Assembly (NCBI GenBank): GCA_036752465.1
Contig: DAIOSQ010000009.1
Span: 1 to 26,110 of the forward strand
DNA length: 26,110 bases
Direction of reading: 5' to 3'
From: DAIOSQ01 sp036752465
GTDB taxonomy: Bacteria; Pseudomonadota; Gammaproteobacteria; Legionellales; Legionellaceae
Below are positions 16,783 to 24,727 of this stretch, in pieces. Every line of letters begins with the position of its first letter. The stretch's first letter is position 1. Below the pieces are notes generated by a model that ran no database searches, was not told the origin of the DNA, and saw only the letters and a list, made by a program, of their open reading frames with translations. The position numbers were made by a program, and so were the translations under genes.

Positions 16783-17715
16783 ATGCACAAAGATATCTCA
16801 AATTTACCAGATGATGCCGTTGCAAAGGTGCGACAGTATCTGCTTAACTTGCAAACGGATCTTTGCAAAGCATTCGAATCCCTAGATGGCAAAGCCACTT
16901 TTCATCATGATGCTTGGCAACGCGAGGAAGGTGGTGGCGGCATTACCAAGGTCTTGACTAACGGGAACATTTTTGAAAAAGGTGGCGTTAATTTCTCTCA
17001 TGTATTCGGTCAGAAATTACCTCTGTCTGCAAGCGCCTCCAGACCCGATATGCGTGAGTATGCTTACCAAGCACTTGGTGTTTCCATTGTCATGCATCCT
17101 GATAGTCCTTTTATCCCGACAACTCACGCAAACGTACGTTTTTTCTTTGCGACCAAAGATGACGCAAAACCACTCTGGTGGTTCGGTGGCGGGTTTGATT
17201 TAACACCCTATTACGGATTTGTGGAGGACTGCAAACATTGGCATCAAACAGCACAGGCAGCTTGCGCACCTTTTGGTGATGACTTATATGCACGCTTCAA
17301 GCATTGGTGCGATCAGTATTTCTATATACCACATCGACGTGAAGCCCGCGGCATAGGCGGTCTTTTTTTTGATGACTATCATGAGCATAGTTTTGAACAT
17401 TCATTCCAATTGATGCAGAGCGTAGGCAATCATTTTATCAAAGCATATGCGCCGATTGTTTTGCGGCGTAAAGATCTGACCTATACCGCAGCACAAAAAG
17501 CATTTCAGTGCCAACGGCGTGGCCGTTACGTTGAGTATAATCTGATTTATGACCGAGGGACGCTGTTTGGTTTACAATCAGGTGGCAGAACAGAGTCTAT
17601 TTTAATGTCGCTCCCCCCTGCGGTTAGTTGGGAATACCAAGCCAAACCAGAACCTGGCAGTCTAGAAGCGACCTTGTACGAAAATTATCTACCAGCACGC
17701 GATTGGTTAACTTGA
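16783..17715 (+). CDS. hemF: Oxygen-dependent coproporphyrinogen-III oxidase
   Basis: HemF performs the oxygen-dependent double decarboxylation of coproporphyrinogen III to protoporphyrinogen IX in haem synthesis. From the ATG at 16783 the protein has 310 residues (E. coli 299). Conserved blocks are WQREEGGGGITKVLTNG, KGGVNFSHVFG, GGGFDLTPYYGFVED, the GIGGLFFDDYH motif, and RRGRYVEYNLIYDRGTLFGL with SGGRTESILMSLPP near the end. The frame is open upstream to 16639, but that extension lies within dusA on the other strand and has no HemF similarity. No strong ribosome binding site precedes 16783. The 3' end overlaps the end of the large AAA gene by 31 bases in convergent orientation. Having HemF implies haem synthesis under aerobic or microaerobic conditions. 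Confidence 0.94.
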   Translation: MHKDISNLPDDAVAKVRQYLLNLQTDLCKAFESLDGKATFHHDAWQREEGGGGITKVLTNGNIFEKGGVNFSHVFGQKLPLSASASRPDMREYAYQALGVSIVMHPDSPFIPTTHANVRFFFATKDDAKPLWWFGGGFDLTPYYGFVEDCKHWHQTAQAACAPFGDDLYARFKHWCDQYFYIPHRREARGIGGLFFDDYHEHSFEHSFQLMQSVGNHFIKAYAPIVLRRKDLTYTAAQKAFQCQRRGRYVEYNLIYDRGTLFGLQSGGRTESILMSLPPAVSWEYQAKPEPGSLEATLYENYLPARDWLT

Positions 17716-20700
17716 CAATGGTCAGCCAAACCACCTTCGTAACCTCCTGGAACACTTCTTGCCGGCATAATGCCTTTCGTTGGGACATCAAAAACTAATG
17801 GCGAAAAAAAACCTACCGGATAGTTCGGGTAAGAAGCAGTCCCTGCCATCTCGATATCCATCTGCTCACCCATCGAAAACAAAAAATCATCCAATGATTC
17901 GTCCATAATCGCCTCATTTTCTTGTGCAGCAACCGCGAGCAGATCACGAAACGACGGTGCGGGCTGACGATGTTTTTGTCGCGCTTCCATCCTTTTTGCC
18001 TGATAAGCATTCACTAAATCCTCTAAAGTCTGCTCTTTCAATGATGAGAATTTTTGACGCAATACTAATTTTATCTCATCGTTGGTGTAAGGCATCATAC
18101 AACGTTTTATGCTACGATTGCTTAAAGCCGGGCTTTCAAGCTGTCGACCCGCATAATGGGCTGGATTTTGTGTACCAATCACTTTAAATCCGGCACGATG
18201 CGGTGGTCGATTACCCTCTTCTGGATGATACCCTTCCAGCAATTGATTCAAAATGTCTTCAAAAAAAGGCATGCAATTGATTTCATCAATCACCACGATA
18301 GCACCGGCATCAAACGCTTGGTACAACAACTCTTTTTGTTTATCAACCGACCAAGAGGGCAACAACCGATGCCATGCATCCCCCTCGTTTAAATCATAAG
18401 CACGCAGCAATTCAGTCACCATATAACTCTTGCCTAGACCCGGCTCACCTTCAATAATAAAGCGATTCAATCCGAGATAACATAACGCATGGCCTTTCGC
18501 TAATTTTACTTGATACTCACGTACATGTAAGAAATCACTTAAATCAAACAGCACCTGTTCACCCGATGAGGTTTGGATGTATTGTTCCGACAGCACAGAT
18601 TGTTGTACAAATAACAATTTTCGATCGATCGCTGGAAAAACTTGCAAAAACTCAGGTCGATGACGTTCAGGCACCAGATCAACCGCCAGGCGTTGCGCTT
18701 GGTATTGTGCTAAACGCAACAAATCGATATCAGGATAACGCGCACGATCCGCTAAGATGAACATGAGCATCATTTGAATTTGTCGGGGTGATATCAACAC
18801 ATCCATACTTGAAAGCCGCATCAGATGGTTATAAACCGCCAATACACTTGACGCAATGATTTGCATCTCAGCTGGATTATCAATGCCCCCAGCTTGCAAT
18901 ATGGGCTTTATGGTTTTGACATACACCACCGCGGCCGATAACGGTGTAAAATTCACAAAACCTCCATGGCGTTGAAACAACGGCGCCCATTGCCGTTCGC
19001 CATAACGCAATGGATTTCCAGCAAAAATAACTTTATGTTGCGAAGTTAACTCAAAATATTCCCCATCCATTAACATACCCGGAAACTCTTGAAATAAGCC
19101 TTCAAACTCACTCCACTGCCGCGATGATAAATTCGCCTCATCGATGAATAACACTTGCCATACCGTTGTATCAGAACTGCGTGCACGCGCCCAATCGCGC
19201 TGGGTGTTCATACTAGCCCCTTTAAAAATTTGGTGTGCTTGCATCTCATGATCAACAAAGCGACTTTTACCCACACCAGTTAAACCGGTTAAAAACACAT
19301 ACGGTGTCTCATTTAATCGCCCCAACACTTGCGCACGACGTGCTTGCATAAAAGTGTCGGCATCAGCCTCGCTGCTCTCCATAATAAATTCCGGCATATC
19401 CATGCGGCCTAACTGACCTTGTTCTTCATGCTGAAACGATGGGTTTATCTGCAGTGTATCTTGGTTAATGAAATAAAGCTGTCCTTGAGGGTTTGACTGA
19501 AACAAGCGTGCCAAAAGAAACGGCGCCAAATGATCTAATAATTCATCCGAAAAACGCCCGGTTAACAACACAGTTTTTCCTGCGCGCAAAGCACGCGGTA
19601 AAAACTTTTCCGTTTCTTGCGCCTGAATGCCCTCTGCTGTGACAGTAATTGTCATTCTCATCAGCAAATCAGATGCTGTGCATTCAGAAATATCTAAACA
19701 GATGCCCTGTGGCGCAATCTCGCCAATCAATCCAGCATATGGTTTAACCAAAGGTTCAGAAAAGACTTCCGGTTGGATTGAAAACGCCCTCGGTAAGGTC
19801 ACGCCATCGGCACACGTGATCTGCAAGCTCAATGCTGGATAACATGCGAATTCTTTAAAAAAAAGCCCCCACTCATCCTCATGCAAACTTCGCGTGAGCA
19901 ACACGGCAAGCTTTTGATCTGGGGTTACGGCGACATGTTGCGCCAGAATGCCCGGAGCACTGGTGATGCGCTGGTCTTCTGTAGTTTGGTATTGCATTAA
20001 AAAATGTGTCAGTAACGAGGGATTGAGAACAAACGCATGTGCGCTTGGCACACCAGACCAGGTCACGCGTAGCAATTCTTTTGACCAATCGTAGTTTTCG
20101 CGAGTATACATACACAGATTGGACGACAAGCAGATTCTTTCGCCATGGGCATCGATGTACCCATGTAAAAATGCCTTATGCCAAAACAACTCAAATGCTT
20201 CATCTGCAGGTGGATTTTCTATCACTATCGGTCGATTTACAGCAAGTGCTGCAGGCAACTCTCCTGGTTGGAATAGCAATCCATGTTCATCCGCAACCCA
20301 CCCCCCCATGAGCATGCTTAACCACGCAGGCGAATGACAAAGATTAATGCGGCTCATCTCAGAACTCAAGGCCTGTTCATCCGTTATTGCCACCAGCGGA
20401 GACGGCATGGGCGAAAGTGCAATCGGACAAGTTGAGATGAACGAAAAACGTGAATAAAAATCAGCGCCATCATAAACACCTGGCCGCAGGGGGTCAATCA
20501 AACCCAGTACACGTACGCGAGGTGATAGCGGTGTGTGATCAACATGACGATACTCCACCGCATCAATCAACGTATTAAAGCGCGCAAAATCACTTAACAA
20601 AAAATGGTTATAATTAACAATTAATATGGGCTGCAGCGCGTCATTTTGCAAGGATGCGCTTAAAAAATCATACAATGCGCCGCCGGATTGCTGACATAGC

Positions 20701-23700
20701 ACGCCACGAGTGCCCTGCCGTTGAATAAAAGGCCCAGCACATACCAAATCATCCGGTGAGTGTATATAAAACACGGGCCTAGCTCTATCTTGGTGTGTTT
20801 GTAGGGCCATTGCGAGAGGTAATGCTTGCTTTACGGGCAGTCGAATTAAATGACAAGGATAGGGTTGCGATAACAACCAATCCACATACTCATTACAATT
20901 TGTTATCGCTTGTTCTGTGTCTGTATGCCAAGTTTCAAGCTTTCGCTCAAACAGGGGTTGTTGAGAATCCACGGATACACCAATCTTTGGGGGCGATTCA
21001 TCATCTTCAGACTGGATACTCTCTTCATGACTTGACACAACATCATGAATCGTAACATGCGCGGGATACCCGCCTAAATCACAGATTATCCACTTTCCAT
21101 TCGAGAGTAGTTCCACAAACATATGGCAATCATTTTCAATAATACGTACTAGCCATTGTGGATAAAATCTATTTATGATTGCAAAGAAAGCAACGGCGCG
21201 ATGACGACAAGAGCCCACCCTTTGTTTGAGGATGGCGTCTAAATAAGGATTTGCAAACGGTTGTTGTTTGAGGTTGTCATTCAAAGATGCATTGGAAAAG
21301 CGATAAATGCTCTCTTGCGAATCTAAATCTAACGCCGCCTCACCAAATGCACGAAAATCGTTAATGAGTAGAATAATTTCTGGATCTAGTGGATCCAAAC
21401 ATAGCGTGTTATCACCACACACGATAAAGTCTAGGGTGACCCATTCCTCTTTCGAACTCTTCACATAATACAGGTTATCACGTCCCGAATATTTAATTTC
21501 AACGTCATCTTGCGGTGTGCATTTTATCGCATACAGCCACTCTTGCGGGTCCAGTGACGCAATTGGCTGCCATTCGGCATCCAAATGCAAACGTTGTCTT
21601 GCGGCATACCGCCATAGCTTATCATGAAGCACAACAATCGTTGAAACATCCTGATCTTGTGGCAGAAATTGCGGCACACCATCGGCTGTGAGCATCAGAT
21701 CATCTTCATTATGCAATAAAAAAGGTTGTGTTCCTTCTTGTATGCTCAAACCATTATGCACCTTCAATCGATAACTGCTCGGCGCTGGAAGCATCGGCAT
21801 TACTTGGTCATGCAAATAAAAAATACGAGTTAAATCGTAATGCTTGTTTTCATCAAGCTTGGTGTCCGCGTCAATAGACAAGTCACGACGTCGCCGTTTC
21901 GCATGCGTTGCATAATCATCGCTTTCAACATCACTTTCAACATCACTCAGATCATCACGTTTGCGCTTCAACAACATCGGGTTTCTATTGGCATGCATGT
22001 ATTCATCTGGTAAGGAAAAGTATTCTAATGACTGCATAAGCTGCGTAAAGTCGGGGTCTTTTTTTGCATTAACCCACTGTGATTGTTCCTCTTCATCTAG
22101 ATATAGAATTTTGGTCCAAGCATCTGTTGGATAGAACATTAAAGATTTTAAATTCTCGAAGTTACTTGCCATGGACAACAGGTCTTCGTAACGGATACCG
22201 TTACCGACGAAACATACATGCTCAACTGACTGAGGATAATCATAATCAATCAAACGCTCAAAATTGGAGTGCTCATTATACAACCGCATATATTTAACGC
22301 TTTCTATAGATTTGAGCAAAGCCTTAAAATGTCGTCGTTCCTCAGGAAACCAATGCTCATCGTCATCACAAATCATCAACTCATCAACCCTAAGTAGGCG
22401 GCCCCAATCTCCGTAATCAGAAACGTTATCCATAGATTCATCATCGGATTCATCATTTGAGTCAGAGTCAGAGTCACCTGGAGGGTCATTATAAGCATAA
22501 AAACATACTAATTTCACTTTTGCTATTCGATTCAAAACAGAACACAATGCCACATTAAAGTCTAAACTCTGTGCAAAATTTGTTTTAAATACTCGAATGG
22601 AAGGACACCGCTCCAGTATGGATGTTAATTCTTTTGAACAGATATCGCTTTCAGAGTCGAGATGCAGCTCAAACACCTCAAGACGCGGAAACGAAATGCC
22701 TGACAGCGACAACAATGAATTCGCTCTTAATTCCTGTAAATTTAAATTCTGTTTACCTAACCATCCTATCACCCCTGTTTCATCTGCATTGGGCGCTTGT
22801 TGTACTGATATCAGCTGAGGAAAAGAAAATACTTCGTCGGTATCGACCTCAAGAATCACACTTTTGATAAACAAAGATTTGCAACCTCGCAACAAACGCG
22901 CCAATAAGCTCGCTGTAATGTGAACATCTTCTAATTGTAACGATTGTAACGATCCGTCCATAAAACTAGCTAGATCACCTTTGCAGTCAACCCTAGTTAA
23001 GTGCAAATGCTCTACCTGATTTGACAAGGCTGACACTTCGAAGAGCCAATTAAAAAACCCTATGGGCAACAGAGTAAAATCTTTTTCATTCGTCAGGGTA
23101 ACGTGCTTTGCTGGTGTTGATGTTGCCTCACCCATCAATCGAACAGTAAAACCGTTTGGTTCTTTAAAAATCGAATCCCTTAATGCTACCAGCGGTAATG
23201 CAGATGAAGTCATCATCTGATCAATATTTTCATGTGACAGCATCAACGTTTGCAGACGCGGTAACGATGATGTCTTGTGCCGCACAAGAGATGAAAACGC
23301 ATCTTGTTGTTGTATTTCAGCAATGCGGTCAAGTTCTTGTTTTGTTTTTGAACGCGTCGCTTTTATTTCAATTGGACACAGTTCTTCTTCAGGACACCCC
23401 AACAAGCGCATCAATTGATATCGATACAGAATCATCACTTGATGCGGTGTTAAGTTATAATCCTGCATCACACCAGCCAGGATATTGCATTTAAATTCGG
23501 GTACTATGTTTGATTGTAAGGATTTATCCAACACCATCGAGGCCGTGTGCAGCTTAACCAATCCGTTTTTCTGCCAAACATAAACAACAAATTCTTGTTG
23601 AAGTAAATACGAAAATAGTAAAAAAAACGCTTGTTCTTCTTCATCACTCCAGTCAGCAGCCGACCAGTCAGCTAAAATAAGGGTTTTTTTCTTATGCACT

Positions 23701-23855
23701 ATCGTCGAAGAGGGGCTTTCCCAATAATCACTATACCCATGCACCAAACGACTAAAATTAATCTGTCCGGTCTGACTCGAGGTGTAACACGGCGCGGTGC
23801 TTTTTTCTGTATACTTAAGCTCACCAAGCGGGGAAAAATCAAATAATTTAGGCAT
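17685..23855 (-). CDS. Giant LRR-like / transglutaminase-like / tandem AAA+ ATPase (2056 aa)
   Basis: I do not recognise a named gene. Domains in order: an unassigned N-terminus; an irregular leucine-rich region (~230-450, units such as LQSLQLEDVHI and LNLQELRANSL); an acidic Ser/Asp tract (461-480); two basic clusters KRKR (630-633) and KRRRR (653-657); a transglutaminase-like fold with C883, H911 and D926; a degenerate AAA-like segment (~1010-1140); an AAA+ module with Walker A GLTGVGKS (K1530) and Walker B LFIDEAN (D1572); and a second module with Walker A GEPGLGKS (K1809), Walker B VVIDEIN (D1857) and sensor IGTQNPAHYAG (N1897) followed by SNR. The AAA modules are of the MoxR/midasin type, ATPases that remodel protein complexes. 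No signal peptide or membrane segment is seen. Host-directed secretion is possible but unproven. Confidence 0.88.
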   Translation of the reverse strand: MPKLFDFSPLGELKYTEKSTAPCYTSSQTGQINFSRLVHGYSDYWESPSSTIVHKKKTLILADWSAADWSDEEEQAFFLLFSYLLQQEFVVYVWQKNGLVKLHTASMVLDKSLQSNIVPEFKCNILAGVMQDYNLTPHQVMILYRYQLMRLLGCPEEELCPIEIKATRSKTKQELDRIAEIQQQDAFSSLVRHKTSSLPRLQTLMLSHENIDQMMTSSALPLVALRDSIFKEPNGFTVRLMGEATSTPAKHVTLTNEKDFTLLPIGFFNWLFEVSALSNQVEHLHLTRVDCKGDLASFMDGSLQSLQLEDVHITASLLARLLRGCKSLFIKSVILEVDTDEVFSFPQLISVQQAPNADETGVIGWLGKQNLNLQELRANSLLSLSGISFPRLEVFELHLDSESDICSKELTSILERCPSIRVFKTNFAQSLDFNVALCSVLNRIAKVKLVCFYAYNDPPGDSDSDSNDESDDESMDNVSDYGDWGRLLRVDELMICDDDEHWFPEERRHFKALLKSIESVKYMRLYNEHSNFERLIDYDYPQSVEHVCFVGNGIRYEDLLSMASNFENLKSLMFYPTDAWTKILYLDEEEQSQWVNAKKDPDFTQLMQSLEYFSLPDEYMHANRNPMLLKRKRDDLSDVESDVESDDYATHAKRRRRDLSIDADTKLDENKHYDLTRIFYLHDQVMPMLPAPSSYRLKVHNGLSIQEGTQPFLLHNEDDLMLTADGVPQFLPQDQDVSTIVVLHDKLWRYAARQRLHLDAEWQPIASLDPQEWLYAIKCTPQDDVEIKYSGRDNLYYVKSSKEEWVTLDFIVCGDNTLCLDPLDPEIILLINDFRAFGEAALDLDSQESIYRFSNASLNDNLKQQPFANPYLDAILKQRVGSCRHRAVAFFAIINRFYPQWLVRIIENDCHMFVELLSNGKWIICDLGGYPAHVTIHDVVSSHEESIQSEDDESPPKIGVSVDSQQPLFERKLETWHTDTEQAITNCNEYVDWLLSQPYPCHLIRLPVKQALPLAMALQTHQDRARPVFYIHSPDDLVCAGPFIQRQGTRGVLCQQSGGALYDFLSASLQNDALQPILIVNYNHFLLSDFARFNTLIDAVEYRHVDHTPLSPRVRVLGLIDPLRPGVYDGADFYSRFSFISTCPIALSPMPSPLVAITDEQALSSEMSRINLCHSPAWLSMLMGGWVADEHGLLFQPGELPAALAVNRPIVIENPPADEAFELFWHKAFLHGYIDAHGERICLSSNLCMYTRENYDWSKELLRVTWSGVPSAHAFVLNPSLLTHFLMQYQTTEDQRITSAPGILAQHVAVTPDQKLAVLLTRSLHEDEWGLFFKEFACYPALSLQITCADGVTLPRAFSIQPEVFSEPLVKPYAGLIGEIAPQGICLDISECTASDLLMRMTITVTAEGIQAQETEKFLPRALRAGKTVLLTGRFSDELLDHLAPFLLARLFQSNPQGQLYFINQDTLQINPSFQHEEQGQLGRMDMPEFIMESSEADADTFMQARRAQVLGRLNETPYVFLTGLTGVGKSRFVDHEMQAHQIFKGASMNTQRDWARARSSDTTVWQVLFIDEANLSSRQWSEFEGLFQEFPGMLMDGEYFELTSQHKVIFAGNPLRYGERQWAPLFQRHGGFVNFTPLSAAVVYVKTIKPILQAGGIDNPAEMQIIASSVLAVYNHLMRLSSMDVLISPRQIQMMLMFILADRARYPDIDLLRLAQYQAQRLAVDLVPERHRPEFLQVFPAIDRKLLFVQQSVLSEQYIQTSSGEQVLFDLSDFLHVREYQVKLAKGHALCYLGLNRFIIEGEPGLGKSYMVTELLRAYDLNEGDAWHRLLPSWSVDKQKELLYQAFDAGAIVVIDEINCMPFFEDILNQLLEGYHPEEGNRPPHRAGFKVIGTQNPAHYAGRQLESPALSNRSIKRCMMPYTNDEIKLVLRQKFSSLKEQTLEDLVNAYQAKRMEARQKHRQPAPSFRDLLAVAAQENEAIMDESLDDFLFSMGEQMDIEMAGTASYPNYPVGFFSPLVFDVPTKGIMPARSVPGGYEGGLADHCQVNQSRAGR
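21923..21946 (-). repeat. Two perfect 12-base tandem repeats inside the giant AAA gene
   Basis: TTTCAACATCAC occurs twice in a row (plus-strand reading), encoding the repeated Ser-Asp-Val-Glu units between the two basic clusters. A second short repeat, GTCAGA twice then GTCACC, lies at 22461-22478 and encodes Asp-Ser repeats of the acidic tract. Both could change length by slippage without shifting frame. Confidence 0.7.
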
Positions 23856-23954
23856 GCCATACCATCCACTCTGCGTATCCGCTCATAATAGCCGGGTAAA
23901 CGCAAAATACCGACAAGTATCACAAGCCACGCAAATCTTTATAACAAACAGACT

Positions 23955-23983
23955 ATTATACATATAATGCATACATTGGTCAA
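23955..23983 (-). promoter_or_regulatory. Near-consensus sigma-70 promoter of the giant AAA gene
   Basis: On the minus strand, TTGACC (23978-23983), exactly 17 bases, then TATAAT (23955-23960). Eleven of twelve bases match consensus with ideal spacing. The predicted start of transcription gives a leader of about 90 bases. The -10 box is one arm of a palindrome, ATTATA-CA-TATAAT (23955-23968), which could be chance or an operator. Confidence 0.65.
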
Positions 23984-24012
23984 ATAAAAATCATTTGAAC
24001 GATTTGCAGATC
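23984..24012 (-). terminator. Weak hairpin with T-rich tail after the deacetylase-like gene
   Basis: The minus strand reads ACGAT-CTGCAA-ATCGT, then, after a few bases, GATTTTTATTT. The stem is only five A/T-rich base pairs and the T-run is displaced, so this is at most a weak terminator before the AAA gene's own promoter. Confidence 0.25.
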
Positions 24013-24034
24013 GTGCCCACACGCACATGCATAT

Positions 24035-24727
24035 TCACTGACTCACGCGCCAAACTTGCTTGTGCAATACCACCGGAATATTGGCATGCTTGATAACCCT
24101 GAAGATACGTCCCAAGCGCTCGCTCTCCTCTGCTTTTTTTGCAGTAGATGAGGTATGAAAATATAACAAAATCCATCCGTTACGTGCTTTTGTTTCGGCC
24201 AAAAAATGCTCAAGCAACCGTTCATAGGCAGGACTAGAGATATCATAGATAACATACTTTGCTGCATCGGTTGCAGGCATATCATTGATTGCATGCTGAC
24301 CATGGATAAAGCTAAATTTAGCCGATGGTATGATTTCCCAGCCTACATGCTGCAGCTTCAATAGTTTGCTGATGGATATAGGACAACTCTGACCACTCGC
24401 TAGTGAAATCACTCCAGGAAATTGGTACTGCTGCATTAAAGGCAAAATACTAGCATTATTTTGTTCAAAATAAGAATTATCAAACCATATGGTCAATAGG
24501 CCTTGGTGTGGCCAGGCAATCCTTGGGGTCGATGAAATGCGCTTATTATGAAGATACAAAGTAATACAATCGGGGTTATGGAATAAATTAACGATAAAGT
24601 AGCACAATATGAACAACGGTAGCAGCATAAAGCCACAAAACACGCATCGTATATAAATATCCAAATGACTTATATCTTTCATGCCATCAAACAAAAACAA
24701 CCTGCGTAACTTGCGTAAGAGGTTCAC
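24035..24727 (-). CDS. Membrane-anchored NodB/polysaccharide-deacetylase-like protein, probably inactive
   Basis: The 230 residues begin with a basic segment and one strong transmembrane helix (CGFMLLPLFILCYFIVNLF, ~30-50), so the rest is probably periplasmic. The soluble part has the rhythm of a NodB-type deacetylase: LLTIWFDNSYFEQN, then ILPLMQQYQFPGVISLASG, and a late GWILLYFH strand. In active enzymes the first motif is FDDG and the second HxxxH; here the second Asp is Asn and the His pair is missing (GWEIIPSAKFSF). Metal-dependent deacetylation is therefore unlikely. The start is GTG (24725-24727), sharing GTGA with the stop of the preceding gene, which indicates coupling; Met16 is an alternative. 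The neighbour, a PgaA-like porin, resembles the pgaA-pgaB arrangement for poly-N-acetylglucosamine export. The family call is moderate; function unknown. Confidence 0.55.
   Translation of the reverse strand: MNLLRKLRRLFLFDGMKDISHLDIYIRCVFCGFMLLPLFILCYFIVNLFHNPDCITLYLHNKRISSTPRIAWPHQGLLTIWFDNSYFEQNNASILPLMQQYQFPGVISLASGQSCPISISKLLKLQHVGWEIIPSAKFSFIHGQHAINDMPATDAAKYVIYDISSPAYERLLEHFLAETKARNGWILLYFHTSSTAKKAEESERLGRIFRVIKHANIPVVLHKQVWRVSQ

Noticed and set aside
23183..23494. Open frames of 60-100 codons opposite the giant AAA gene, such as this one on the plus strand
   Set aside because: They lack ribosome binding sites and family similarity, and they lie fully within a well-supported coding sequence.
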